From Roseomonas sp. (lineage in GTDB: Bacteria; Pseudomonadota; Alphaproteobacteria; Acetobacterales; Acetobacteraceae), in NCBI GenBank assembly GCA_020250005.1, contig JADCES010000022.1:1-47159 (forward strand): 47,159 nucleotides of DNA. Reading direction: 5' to 3'. A program made the position numbers and the translations under genes. Positions within the stretch are counted from its first letter, which is position 1. Each line of letters opens with the position of its first letter. Positions 15,894 through 25,038 of the stretch are shown one piece after another. A model generated the notes under the pieces. It did not search any database. It worked only from the letters and a program-made list of their open reading frames with translations, and was not told the origin of the DNA.

Positions 15894-16997
15894 TCACTCC
15901 ATCACAATCTTCGGCGCCGCATCCGCTTTCGCCGCTGCCTTTTCCCACACGCGCCGCGCAATGCGGCGATAGATTTGCGCCTCATCCGATTCAGGCCGCG
16001 CCATCACAATCGGCGTACCGGCATCCGCCAATTCGCGGATTTCAAGCTTCAGCGGCAATTCGCCAAGGAATTCCACCCCCAGCCTCTCCGCTTCCCGCCG
16101 CGCGCCGCCATGGCTGAAGATGTCGGACCGATGGCCGCAATTGGGGCAGCAGAAGAAGGACATATTCTCGATCAGTCCCAGCACCGGGACATTGACCTTC
16201 TCGAACATCCGCACGCCGCGCCTGGCATCCAGCAGCGCCACATCCTGCGGTGTGGAGACAATCACCGCCCCCGCCAAGGGTACGCGCTGAGACATGGTCA
16301 ACTGCGCATCGCCTGTGCCGGGGGGCATATCCACAATCATCACATCCAAGGGACCCCAGGCCACTTGCCCCATCATTTGCTCCAGCGCGCCCATCACCAT
16401 GGGGCCGCGCCAGATCATGGGCGTTTCTTCTTCCACCAAAAACCCGATGGACATGGCCTTCAGCCCCCAGCGGCTGAGCGGGGTGATGCGCTGGCCCTCT
16501 GACCGCGGCCTTTCGCGGGTGCCGAGCATTTGCGGCAGCGATGGCCCGTAAATATCCGCGTCCAGTAGCCCGACCTTGAGGCCATCGGCGGCCAAGGCCA
16601 CCGCCAGATTGACCGCGGTGGTGGATTTGCCGACGCCGCCCTTGCCGGAGGCAACGGCGATGATCGCCCGCACATCGGAAAGCAGCATGGGGCCGGGGCC
16701 AGCCGGGCCGCGCGGCGCGGCGGGGCGGGCGGCGGGCGCAGCCTCGGCGCGATGCGCGGTCAGCACCACGGTTGCGGAAAGCACGCCGGGCACGGCGCGG
16801 GCGGCGGCCTCGGCCGCGGCGCGCACCGGTTCCATGGCGGCGGCGGCTTCGCGGGGCACCTGGAGCGCGAAATGCACCATGCCATCGCGCACCACCAGGC
16901 CCTGCACCATGCCCGCGCCCACCACATCCCGGCCGGAAGCCGGGTCCTTCACTGCCGTCAGGGCCTTGGTCACCGCTGCCGCCAAATCATCCGCCAT
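15894..16997 (-). CDS. mrp: Mrp/ApbC (NBP35-type) iron-sulfur cluster carrier ATPase
   Basis: A 367-residue P-loop protein. Residues ~1-80 resemble the MIP18/DUF59 front domain; a proline/alanine linker follows; then ASGKGGVGKSTTAVNLA near residue 116 (deviant Walker A of the MinD/Mrp class), LLDADIYGPS near 144, VDMPPGTGDAQLT near 223 and the cluster-binding CPNCGH near 290. These proteins bind and transfer [4Fe-4S] clusters in the cytosol. It is transcribed toward the acyl-CoA dehydrogenase gene and divergently from hflK across a 177-base gap (16998-17174) in which I see nothing else. The front domain is more diverged than usual. Confidence 0.93.
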   Translation of the reverse strand: MADDLAAAVTKALTAVKDPASGRDVVGAGMVQGLVVRDGMVHFALQVPREAAAAMEPVRAAAEAAARAVPGVLSATVVLTAHRAEAAPAARPAAPRGPAGPGPMLLSDVRAIIAVASGKGGVGKSTTAVNLAVALAADGLKVGLLDADIYGPSLPQMLGTRERPRSEGQRITPLSRWGLKAMSIGFLVEEETPMIWRGPMVMGALEQMMGQVAWGPLDVMIVDMPPGTGDAQLTMSQRVPLAGAVIVSTPQDVALLDARRGVRMFEKVNVPVLGLIENMSFFCCPNCGHRSDIFSHGGARREAERLGVEFLGELPLKLEIRELADAGTPIVMARPESDEAQIYRRIARRVWEKAAAKADAAPKIVME

Positions 16998-17174
16998 CGC
17001 TTGAAAAGCCCCTGCCCATGGTCAATATCCGCCCTGCCCGGGTTACAGCACCGTTAGCTGCTTTCCGGGAGGGTCGCGCGCCTCTATATGGGGGTTGGCT
17101 TCCCGCTTGAAGCATCCCGCCCAATTTTGGGCCCTTGGTTTTTTGACGTTCACCTGCTGGAGACCACGCCTTTC

Positions 17175-18398
17175 ATGCCCTGGAACAATAATAGTGGCGG
17201 TCAAAGCCCCTGGGGCAATCCGCGCCCTTCGGGCCCTTGGGGTCAGCCGCCTTCGGGCGGCGGTGGCGGCGGCGGCGGCCAAGGGGGCCGCGGGCCGGAT
17301 ATAGATGACGCTATCCGCCAAGCGCAGGAGGCGATTCGCCGTATCCTGCCCGGTGGCGGGTCCGGTAGCGGCAAGCTGGTCGCTCTGCTGGGCATTGTGG
17401 CGGTCCTGGGTTGGGCTTTTTCCGGCTTTTACCGCGTTCAGCCCGATGAACAGGGTGTGGTGATGCGGTTCGGCGCCTTCAGCCACACAACCCAGCCTGG
17501 CTTGAATTATCGCCTGCCCTGGCCGATCGAAAGCCACACGACTCCACGTGTGACGCGCATCAACCGCGTGGATATCGGCTTTGTCGGCGCTCAGGATGGC
17601 AGCATCACCGGCGGGCGCGTGATGGCAGCACGTGATGTGCTGGAAGAAAGCCTGATGCTGACGGGTGATGAGAATATCATTGATATTGATGTTGCCGTCT
17701 TTTGGCGCATTCGCGATGCCGGTGAATTCCTGTTCAATACGCGCAACCCCGAAAGCACGGTGAAGACTGCGGCTGAGAGCGTGATGCGCGAAGTGATCGG
17801 GCGCACCGCGATCCAGCCGGCGCTGACCGAAGCGCGCGCGCAGATCGAACAGGAAGTGCGCCGCGGCGCGCAGGCGATCATGGATCAATACCGCGCCGGC
17901 ATTGAAGTGACGCAGGTGCAATTGCAGAAGGTGGACCCGCCAGCCCAGGTGGTTGATGCCTTCCGCGATGTGCAGCGCGCCAATGCGGACCGTGAACGTC
18001 AGCGCAATGAAGCCGAAAGCTTCCGCAATGACATCATTCCCCGCGCCCGTGGTGAGGCTGAGCGTATGGTGCAGGAAGCCCAGGGCTTCCGTGAAAGCCA
18101 GGTCGCGCGTGCCGGCGGTGAAAGTGCGCGCTTCCTGTCCGTGCTTTCGGCCTATGAACAGGCGCGCGATGTGACCACGCGCCGAATGTATTTGGAAACC
18201 ATGGAAGAAATCCTCCGCCGCAATCCCAAGGTCATTGTGGATGACCGTTTGCAGGGCGTGGTGCCCTTCCTGCAATTGGGTGAAACCGGTGGCGCGCGAC
18301 AGCCGCCTGCTGCCGCGCCTCAGCAACGGCCCGCGCCATTACCACCAGGGGCGGCTGCCGCACCCATGATACAAAACCGTACGGGGGTGCCGCGATGA
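17175..18398 (+). CDS. hflK: HflK, membrane protease modulator (SPFH/prohibitin family)
   Basis: A 407-residue protein: Gly/Pro-rich cytoplasmic N-terminus including a run of eight glycines, one membrane segment near residues 70-90 (LVALLGIVAVLGWAFSGFY), the SPFH start YRVQPDEQGVVMRFG, and a long coiled-coil region, ending in a Pro/Ala-rich tail. With HflC it forms the HflKC cage that restrains FtsH in the inner membrane. The ATG at 17175 (MPWNNN, the typical HflK opening) is chosen over an upstream in-frame ATG at 17088 that would add 29 unrelated residues. The gene overlaps hflC by ATGA. Confidence 0.95.
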   Translation: MPWNNNSGGQSPWGNPRPSGPWGQPPSGGGGGGGGQGGRGPDIDDAIRQAQEAIRRILPGGGSGSGKLVALLGIVAVLGWAFSGFYRVQPDEQGVVMRFGAFSHTTQPGLNYRLPWPIESHTTPRVTRINRVDIGFVGAQDGSITGGRVMAARDVLEESLMLTGDENIIDIDVAVFWRIRDAGEFLFNTRNPESTVKTAAESVMREVIGRTAIQPALTEARAQIEQEVRRGAQAIMDQYRAGIEVTQVQLQKVDPPAQVVDAFRDVQRANADRERQRNEAESFRNDIIPRARGEAERMVQEAQGFRESQVARAGGESARFLSVLSAYEQARDVTTRRMYLETMEEILRRNPKVIVDDRLQGVVPFLQLGETGGARQPPAAAPQQRPAPLPPGAAAAPMIQNRTGVPR

Positions 18399-19282
18399 AC
18401 CGCTCCATCATTCTGCTTGGCGTGCTGGCGGCGGCGATCTTCACCGCGTCTTCCACGCTGTTCACCGTGCATCAGACGCAGCAGGTGCTGATCACCCAAT
18501 TCGGCGAACCGCGCCGCGTGATCCAGGAACCGGGCCTGCATTGGAAGCTGCCCTTCATCCAATCCGTCATCAGCTTTGACCGGCGCCTGCTGGATTTTGA
18601 TGCGCCGGGCGAAGAAGTGATCCTGGGCGACCAGCGCCGGCTGATCGTGGACAGCTTCACGCGCTATCGCATCACCGATCCGCTGCGCTTCTTCCAGACG
18701 GTCGGTGCGACGGAAGCGGGCATTCGCGCCCGGCTCAATTCCATCGTCACCTCATCGCTCCGGCGCGTGCTGGGTAATGAGCCCTTGCTCGCGGTGCTCT
18801 CCACCGATCGCGCGCGCATCATGGGTGAAATCCGCCGTCAGGTGAATGAGGAAGCGCGCCAATTCGGCATTGCGGTGGAAGATGTGCGCATTCGTCGCGC
18901 TGATCTGCCGGGCGAAAACACGCAAGCCATCCTTTCGCGCATGCAATCCGAACGTGAACGCGTGGCGCGCGAAGCCCGTGCGGAAGGCGCGGAAGTGGCG
19001 CAGCGCGTGCGTGCGGGCGCTGAGCGTGAACGCACCGTGCTGATTGCGGAAGCTCAGGCGCAGGCGGATATCCTGCGTGGTCAGGGCGAACAGGAAGCCA
19101 TTCGCATTTTCGCGGAAGCCTTCCAGCGCGACCCGGCCTTCTTCCAATTCTGGCGCACCATGCAGGCCTATCGTGAAGCCTTCACGGAAGGCGATACCCG
19201 GCTGGTGCTGACACCGGATTCGGAGTTCTTCCGCTACTTCCGCGAAAGCCCGAATGGCCTGGCAGCACCTGCGCCGAGGTGA
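18395..19282 (+). CDS. hflC: HflC, membrane protease modulator
   Basis: A 295-residue SPFH protein with an N-terminal membrane anchor (residues ~5-22), the conserved TLFTVHQTQQVLITQFGEP region, LHWKLPFIQ near residue 48, and a coiled coil rich in E, R and A (~170-235). It partners with HflK around FtsH and faces the periplasm. It overlaps hflK upstream and the DUF2065 gene downstream by four bases each, so all three are one translational unit, followed by degP. Confidence 0.95.
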   Translation: MNRSIILLGVLAAAIFTASSTLFTVHQTQQVLITQFGEPRRVIQEPGLHWKLPFIQSVISFDRRLLDFDAPGEEVILGDQRRLIVDSFTRYRITDPLRFFQTVGATEAGIRARLNSIVTSSLRRVLGNEPLLAVLSTDRARIMGEIRRQVNEEARQFGIAVEDVRIRRADLPGENTQAILSRMQSERERVAREARAEGAEVAQRVRAGAERERTVLIAEAQAQADILRGQGEQEAIRIFAEAFQRDPAFFQFWRTMQAYREAFTEGDTRLVLTPDSEFFRYFRESPNGLAAPAPR

Positions 19283-19473
19283 GCTTTACCGCGCTGCTCC
19301 AGGGCATAGCCGTTGTGCTGGCCCTGGAAGGCTTGGCCTATGCCATCGCCCCCGGCTTCATGCGCCGGATGCTGGCAGGCTTGGCTGAAACGCCGGAGGC
19401 ACGGCTCAGGCTTGGTGGGCTGATCGCGGCGGTGGGCGGCATTGGCCTTGCCTGGCTGCTGAAGCTTTGGTGA
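19279..19473 (+). CDS. DUF2065 small membrane protein
   Basis: A 64-residue protein starting at GTG 19279, inside the hflC stop (GTGA). It has two hydrophobic segments, residues ~5-22 (LLQGIAVVLALEGLAYAI) and ~45-62 (LGGLIAAVGGIGLAWLL), with a short basic loop, as in the DUF2065 (YjeT-like) family. This gene is regularly found right after hflC in proteobacteria. The function is unknown; the location suggests a role linked to HflKC/FtsH. Confidence 0.85.
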   Translation: MSFTALLQGIAVVLALEGLAYAIAPGFMRRMLAGLAETPEARLRLGGLIAAVGGIGLAWLLKLW

Positions 19474-19576
19474 GGCTGTGCGTTTTGTGGCATTTCCTTG
19501 CAGGCCGGTGCCTTAAATTCGCGGCCCTGCCGCCAATCTGTTATGGTTGTTGACGCCATCCCCGAGGAGAATTTCC

Positions 19577-21091
19577 TTGCGTATCGTCCATCTTGCCCTT
19601 GCCGGTGTCATGGCCCTGGCGCCCATCGCCCCCCTGACGCTGATCTCCCCGGCCCAGGCGCAGCAGCGCGCGCCGGAAAGCTTCGCACCGCTGGCGCGGG
19701 AATTGCTGCCGGCGGTGGTGAATATCTCCACCACCAAGAATGTCGCACCGCGCTCCGGCAGGCCCAATGCGCCAGATATGCCGCAACTGCCGCCGGGCAG
19801 CCCGTTTGAGGAATTCTTCCGCGATTTCTTCAATCGCAATCGCCCGCCCGGCCAAGGCCAGGGTGAAGCGCCGCAGCAGCGCCAGCGCCGCGCGCAATCG
19901 CTTGGGTCTGGCTTCATCATTGATGCGCAGGAAGGCATTGTGGTCACGAATAACCACGTGATTGACGGCGCTGATGAAATCAATGTGATCCTGCAGGACA
20001 AGACCACCATTCGCGCCGAATTGGTGGGCACCGATCCGCGCACGGATATCGCGGTGCTGCGCATCAAGCATGACAAGCCCTTAGCCTCTGTTCCCTTCGG
20101 CGATTCTGATCAATCCGAAGTGGGCGATTGGGTGATTGCCATCGGCAATCCCTTCGGCTTTGGCGGCACAGTGACGGCGGGGATTGTTTCGGCCCGCGGG
20201 CGCGATATCGGCCAGGGGCTTTATGATGATTTCATCCAGACGGATGCTTCGATCAATCAGGGCAATTCCGGCGGGCCGCTATTCAACATGCGTGGCCAGG
20301 TGATTGGCATCAATACCGCCATTGTCTCACCAAGCGGGGTGTCGGCCGGGCTTGGCTTTGCCATCCCGTCCAATATGGCAACGCGGGTTGTGGCGCAGCT
20401 CCGTGATGCGGGGCGTGTGCGGCGTGGCTGGATTGGTGTAAATATCCAGGGTGTGACGGATGACATTGCCGAAGCTTTGCGCCTGCCCGCCGGCACGCGC
20501 GGTGCCCTTGTGGCCAATGCGCAGGCCGATGGGCCTGCAGCGCAGGCGGGCATCCGCTCGGGCGATGTGATCATCCGCTTCAATGGCGTGCCGGTGCCGG
20601 AAATGCGTGCCCTGCCACGGATTGTCGCGGATAACACCGTGGGCAGTTCCGTGCCGGTGGTGATCTGGCGCGACGGCAAGGAAGAAACCGTGACGGTGAC
20701 GCTCGGCGAATTGCCGGCGGAACAGCGCCAGGCAAGTGCGCCGGCGGCGCCTCCGCCCGGTCAGGGGCCGGTGGAATTGACCGGCCTTGGCCTGCGCGTG
20801 GCGGCGATTACCAATGAGCTCCGCCAGCGCTTCAACCTGCGCCCGGAACAGCGCGGCGTGGTGATTGTGGAAGTCATCCCGGGCACCCCCGCCGCGGAGC
20901 GTGAGCTCCGCCCCGGTGATGTGATTGTGGAAGTGCAGCAGCAGCGCGTAACCACACCGGCCGAAGTGCAGGAACAGGTTGAGCGTCTGCGCCGGCAGAA
21001 CCGCAATGTTGGCCTGTTTGCCGTGGAAAACGCCGGGGGGCAGCGCTTTGTGCCGCTGCGCTTGAACGCGCGGGGCAATGCGCCGGGGTGA
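19577..21091 (+). CDS. degP: DegP/DegQ-type periplasmic serine endopeptidase (Do family)
   Basis: A 504-residue protease. The signal peptide runs from RIVHLALAGVMALAP to a cleavage site after SPAQAQ. The catalytic triad is His in TNNHVID near residue 120, Asp in RTDIAVL near 151, and Ser in QGNSGGPL near 226. Two PDZ domains follow (~275-365 and ~400-495). I place the start at TTG 19577 because GAGGAG lies eight bases upstream and the signal peptide then begins correctly; a TTG 30 bases upstream is less suited. DegP degrades or refolds misfolded envelope proteins. Its place after hflKC-DUF2065 is the common alphaproteobacterial order. Confidence 0.93.
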   Translation: MRIVHLALAGVMALAPIAPLTLISPAQAQQRAPESFAPLARELLPAVVNISTTKNVAPRSGRPNAPDMPQLPPGSPFEEFFRDFFNRNRPPGQGQGEAPQQRQRRAQSLGSGFIIDAQEGIVVTNNHVIDGADEINVILQDKTTIRAELVGTDPRTDIAVLRIKHDKPLASVPFGDSDQSEVGDWVIAIGNPFGFGGTVTAGIVSARGRDIGQGLYDDFIQTDASINQGNSGGPLFNMRGQVIGINTAIVSPSGVSAGLGFAIPSNMATRVVAQLRDAGRVRRGWIGVNIQGVTDDIAEALRLPAGTRGALVANAQADGPAAQAGIRSGDVIIRFNGVPVPEMRALPRIVADNTVGSSVPVVIWRDGKEETVTVTLGELPAEQRQASAPAAPPPGQGPVELTGLGLRVAAITNELRQRFNLRPEQRGVVIVEVIPGTPAAERELRPGDVIVEVQQQRVTTPAEVQEQVERLRRQNRNVGLFAVENAGGQRFVPLRLNARGNAPG

Positions 21092-21113
21092 TCCCCGTCA
21101 AAGCGGATCACCC
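21086..21113. terminator. Inverted repeat between convergent genes, likely bidirectional terminator
   Basis: GGGTGATCC at 21086-21094 and GGATCACCC at 21105-21113 form a perfect 9-bp stem with a 10-base loop. It overlaps the degP stop codon and lies ten bases from the SDR stop, exactly between two convergent genes. There is no long U-tract, so efficiency is uncertain. Confidence 0.5.
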
Positions 21114-21123
21114 TTGGCGTATT

Positions 21124-21876
21124 TCACGTCAGGAATGATCCGCCATTCACATGAATGGTCTGGCCGGTGATGTAGCCGCCCTCCGGCCCCGCCAGCAGGC
21201 GCACCACATCGGCGATTTCGACCACACTCGCGCGGCGGCGCAGCGGAATGCCGTTATCCGCCAAGGTGCTCGGCATGGACCCGGCCGAGGCACCGCGCAC
21301 CGTATCCACCGCACCAGGGGCAACGCTATTGGCGCGAATGCCTTTGGGGGCCAATTCCACCGCCAGCGCCCTCATCAGGCCTTCAAGCCCTGCCTTGGAG
21401 GCGGAGACATGCGCCCGATTGGGCGTGCCGACATGGGTTGAAATGCCCGATAGCCCAATGATCGAACCACCCCCGCGCGCGATCATCTGCGGCACAAAGG
21501 CTTGCGTGACGATAAAGGCGCCGTCCAGCGCGACGGAAAGAATTTCTCGCCATTCCGCGAAGGACATATCCAGAAAGCTGGTCTGGCGCCTGAGCCCCGC
21601 ATTGGTCACCAGAATATCCACGCCCCCCATTTGGGCTGCCACAGCAGCCGCCATGCCGGCCACTTCCTCGGGCTTCGAGATATCGGCGCGATAAGCCATG
21701 GCGCGGCCGCCCCCGGCGATGATTTCATCAGCCACGGCCTTTATCGCGGCTTCATCCGATCGGCCATTCACCACAAGGGCGGCGCCATCGGCGGCGAGCC
21801 TGAGCGCAATGGCGCGGCCGATATTCTTGCCCGCGCCCGTGACCAGCGCGACCTTGCCTGCAAGCGAAGCATTCAT
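21124..21876 (-). CDS. Short-chain dehydrogenase/reductase family protein lacking the catalytic Tyr
   Basis: A 250-residue Rossmann protein: VTGAGKNIGRA near residue 12 (nucleotide loop), ADIS near 64, TNAG near 91, a conserved C-terminal ITGQTIHVNGG. In the active-site helix the sequence is NRAHVSASKAG, so Lys161 is present but the position of the catalytic Tyr (four residues before it) is Val157 (codon GTC, checked on the DNA at 21408-21406). Dehydrogenase chemistry by the classical mechanism is therefore doubtful, although some SDR-like proteins share this variant. The ATG at 21876 has a good ribosome site (GGAGA) and gives a normal SDR N-terminus; an upstream ATG at 22008 would add 44 unlikely residues. 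It is divergent from the monooxygenase gene. Confidence 0.85.
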   Translation of the reverse strand: MNASLAGKVALVTGAGKNIGRAIALRLAADGAALVVNGRSDEAAIKAVADEIIAGGGRAMAYRADISKPEEVAGMAAAVAAQMGGVDILVTNAGLRRQTSFLDMSFAEWREILSVALDGAFIVTQAFVPQMIARGGGSIIGLSGISTHVGTPNRAHVSASKAGLEGLMRALAVELAPKGIRANSVAPGAVDTVRGASAGSMPSTLADNGIPLRRRASVVEIADVVRLLAGPEGGYITGQTIHVNGGSFLT

Positions 21877-22028
21877 GAGCGTTTCTCCATCTTCATCTGG
21901 CAGGATAGGCGCATCCCGCTTGGGATGAAATGCACCATACCGCAGGATTTGCGGCGCTGCGTTTCGGGGCTTAGGATTGGGCGACGTATGGCGCCCGGTC
22001 TGGCGCAAAGAGTTGAAGGCGGAAGCAC

Positions 22029-23795
22029 ATGCTGGTCATTTCGGAACAAGGTATCGGCCATATCATTGAAGCCTGGCTCAAGCGCTTCAACGCGGCGCTG
22101 GCCGCGGGCGACACATCAGCGCTCGCCGCGCTGTTCCGTGCTGACAGCCATTGGCGCGATATCGTGGCGCTGGGGCGGCGTATCCGCACCGTGAGTGGTC
22201 AGGCGAAGTTGGCGGATGCGCTGCTGGCCGCGGTGCGCGAAGCCGGCGCCAAGGGCTTTGCGATAGATGAGGAACGCGCGCCGCCACGCTTTGTGGAACG
22301 CGCCGGCGAAGACACCATCGAAGCCATTTTGCGGTTTGAGAACAAAATCGGCACCGGCGCGGCGCTGCTGCGCCTGAAGCGCGCGGAAGCTTCAGGCGAT
22401 GCGCCAATGGCCTGGGTGCTGACTACAGCGCTGGACAGCCTGCGCGGTTTTGATGTGGACAGCCTGCGCGAAGCGCGTGAGGAACCGGCTTTCGAACGCG
22501 AATTCAACGGCCCGAATTGGCTCGATAAGCGGCGCGAGGCGCAGCGTTTCGAAGGCCGTGACCCGGCGGTGCTGATTGTGGGTGGCGGCCATGCCGGCGT
22601 TACCGCCGCGGCTTGGCTCGGTGCGCTCAATATCGAAGCGCTGATCGTGGATCGCATGGCGCGGGTCGGCGATAATTGGCGGCTGCGCTACCATGGGCTG
22701 AAGCTGCACAACCAGGTGCATAGCAATCACTTCCCCTTCCTGTCCTTCCCGAAGACCTGGCCGAAATATATCCCCAAGGACAAGATCGCCAATTGGATCG
22801 AATCCTATGTGGAGACCATGGAGATCAATTTCTGGACCAAAACGAGTTTCGAGGGCGCCGAATATGACGCGGCGGCGAAATGCTGGGTGGCACGGCTGAA
22901 GCTCGCTGATGGCAGCGAACGCATCATGCGCCCGCGCCATATCATCATGGCCACCAGCGTGAGCGGCACGCCGAACCTGCCGGATATTCCAACCCTTGAT
23001 CGCTTCAAGGGGAAAGTGGTGCATTCCTCCGGCTTCAAGAATGGTGCGGAATGGAAGGGCAAGCCGGTTTATGTTTTTGGCACCGGCACCAGCGCGCATG
23101 ACATCACGCAGGATCTGCATGGCAATGGCGCCAAGGTGACCATGGTGCAGCGCAGCCCGACACTGATCGTGAATGTGGAACCAAGCGCGCAGCTTTATGA
23201 TGGCGTCTATTATGGCAAGGGGCCAACGCTTGAAGACCGCGATCTGATCAATGTGTCCTTCCCGCTTTCGGTGATGAAACAGGCGCATAAGATCCTGACT
23301 GACAAGACGCGCGAATTGGATAAGCCCTTGCTGGATGGGCTGGAAAAGATCGGCTTCCGGCTGGAGTTTGGTGACAATGGCACGGGCTGGCCGCTGAAGT
23401 ATCGTTCCCGTGGGGGTGGCTATTACTTCAATGTTGGCTGTTCGGATTTGCTGGTGCGGCGTGAAGTGGGCCTGATCCAGTATCACGACATCGCCGAATT
23501 CAACGCGACCGGCATGCGGATGAAGGATGGCCGCGAATTGCCAGCCGAGCTTTTGGTGCTTGCGACTGGCTATAAGGGCCAGGATCATCTGGTGCGTGGT
23601 TTCTTTGGCGATGAGGTGGCGGATCGCGTCGGCAAGGTCTGGGGCTTTGATGAAGCCGATCAGGAATTACGCAATATGTGGATGGAAACGCCGCAGCAGG
23701 GCCTGTGGTTCACCGGCGGTTCCTTTGCGCAATGCCGGATGTATTCCAAATACTTGGCCATGCAGATCAAGGCGCGGGAAGAAGGCTTGGTTTGA
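22029..23795 (+). CDS. Flavin-containing monooxygenase with NTF2/SnoaL-like N-terminal domain
   Basis: A 588-residue protein. Residues ~1-145 form an NTF2-like alpha+beta domain (WLKRFNAALAAGDTSALAAL opening). Then comes the FAD site VGGGHAGVTAAA near 179, KLHNQ and FPFLSFPKTWP near 220-240, the FMO-type fingerprint FKGKVVHSSGF near 325, a second dinucleotide site FGTGTSAHD near 348 for NADPH, and LATGYKG near 515. Such enzymes oxygenate soft heteroatoms or carbonyls. The fingerprint ends in Phe rather than Trp-Pro, so an FMO is favoured over a type I Baeyer-Villiger enzyme. Its stop abuts the stop of the MFS gene. Confidence 0.88.
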   Translation: MLVISEQGIGHIIEAWLKRFNAALAAGDTSALAALFRADSHWRDIVALGRRIRTVSGQAKLADALLAAVREAGAKGFAIDEERAPPRFVERAGEDTIEAILRFENKIGTGAALLRLKRAEASGDAPMAWVLTTALDSLRGFDVDSLREAREEPAFEREFNGPNWLDKRREAQRFEGRDPAVLIVGGGHAGVTAAAWLGALNIEALIVDRMARVGDNWRLRYHGLKLHNQVHSNHFPFLSFPKTWPKYIPKDKIANWIESYVETMEINFWTKTSFEGAEYDAAAKCWVARLKLADGSERIMRPRHIIMATSVSGTPNLPDIPTLDRFKGKVVHSSGFKNGAEWKGKPVYVFGTGTSAHDITQDLHGNGAKVTMVQRSPTLIVNVEPSAQLYDGVYYGKGPTLEDRDLINVSFPLSVMKQAHKILTDKTRELDKPLLDGLEKIGFRLEFGDNGTGWPLKYRSRGGGYYFNVGCSDLLVRREVGLIQYHDIAEFNATGMRMKDGRELPAELLVLATGYKGQDHLVRGFFGDEVADRVGKVWGFDEADQELRNMWMETPQQGLWFTGGSFAQCRMYSKYLAMQIKAREEGLV

Positions 23796-24944
23796 TCAGG
23801 TTGCTTTGCGGGTTTCGCGCAGCGCCCACATAAGGCTTGCCGCGAACCCCGCCAGCAATAACCAAAATACCGTCAGCGTCGCGCCGGCGCCAAACGCATC
23901 CATGGCGATTCCCGCCATCAGTGGCGGGATGCAAAAGCCGATATGCGCCACCAGAAAAACGCCCGCCGCTGCGCGGGCGCGATCAAGGCCCGCTTTTTCC
24001 GAAACCCCGGCCAACCCACCGATATACAGGAACCCATAAGCCGCACTGCCCACCAGCGCGCCGCCCAAGAGCAGCGCGGGCAGCGCGGCATGCAGCGTGC
24101 CCCACATCACCAAACCGGCCCCCAGCACCAGCACCGGCAGGCCAAGCAATACCAAGCGGCGCGCGGCAATTCGCGCCATTAATTGCTGCACCAAGGCCCC
24201 CACCAGGATCATGAAGCACACCGCAAGCGGCCCCATGCGCGGATACCCTGCCTCGGTCAGCGCTGTCGGCACGGCGGTGATCACCGTGCCCGTCACCGCC
24301 CAGGCCGCCAACATACTCAATGAAAGTGGTAAGGTACCGCGCGGAAAGCTTGGCATGCGCAGCCACGCCACACGTGCCGGGGTTTTAGTTTCCGGCAGGA
24401 AGAACACCAGCAGGAAGATCGTCGCCAGCGCCGTCATATGCAGCCAAAAAGTCAGCGGTGGTTCAGTGGGTCCGAAGATTTCAATAGCGATCATGGTCGC
24501 GATGCCGCCGGCGGCAAAGCCGCTCGCACTCGCAAGTGTGGTGACTTGCGCGGCGCGGCGGCCAGCTTCAGGCCCCGCCGCCAATTCTGCCGCCCAGGCC
24601 GTGGCACCACCGGCAAGCAAACCCACCGCCAAGCCCTGCATGCCGCGTGCAAAGGCAAGCGCGGCAAGCCCCGGCGCCGTGATCAGCGCAATCGTGCCGC
24701 AAATGGTCAGCGCCAGCGCGGCCAGAATGCAGGGCTTACGCCCAATGCGGTCCGACATGCCGCCCAATAGCGGTGCTGAGATGATCGCACTCGCCGCATA
24801 GGCAATGAAGGCAGCGGAAAGCCCGCCCGCGCCCTGGCCATCCCGCGCCGCATAAGTGGTGAATAACGGCATGGCGAGGGTGGTGGAAAAACCAATGGTG
24901 AAGACCGCCGCGCCAATCACCCAAATACCGCGAGAAATTGCCAA
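23796..24944 (-). CDS. Major facilitator superfamily transporter
   Basis: A 382-residue polytopic membrane protein with about 12 predicted segments. The MFS loop 2-3 signature appears as GGMSDRIGRKP near residue 55, and a Gly/Ala-rich segment near 90-105 fits helix 4. No ligand can be inferred; the general pattern is that of drug/metabolite exporters. The start is uncertain: TTG 24944 is preferred because AGGAG lies about eight bases upstream, while the frame stays open to a TTG at 24998 and includes a GTG in between. The stop codon abuts the monooxygenase stop in the palindrome TGATCA, so the two genes meet with no spacer. Confidence 0.82.
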   Translation of the reverse strand: MAISRGIWVIGAAVFTIGFSTTLAMPLFTTYAARDGQGAGGLSAAFIAYAASAIISAPLLGGMSDRIGRKPCILAALALTICGTIALITAPGLAALAFARGMQGLAVGLLAGGATAWAAELAAGPEAGRRAAQVTTLASASGFAAGGIATMIAIEIFGPTEPPLTFWLHMTALATIFLLVFFLPETKTPARVAWLRMPSFPRGTLPLSLSMLAAWAVTGTVITAVPTALTEAGYPRMGPLAVCFMILVGALVQQLMARIAARRLVLLGLPVLVLGAGLVMWGTLHAALPALLLGGALVGSAAYGFLYIGGLAGVSEKAGLDRARAAAGVFLVAHIGFCIPPLMAGIAMDAFGAGATLTVFWLLLAGFAASLMWALRETRKAT

Positions 24945-25038
24945 GCCTGGCGCTCCTGAAACCACGTCGATGTTCCGGGGCTTGCCCTGCCGCGTCAATC
25001 ACTGTTTCGCCGAAGGGGCCGGCGTGATATGCAAACGC

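Noticed and set aside
17240-17290. GGC-rich tract in hflK as a tandem repeat locus
   Set aside because: It encodes the Gly-rich N-terminus normal for HflK.
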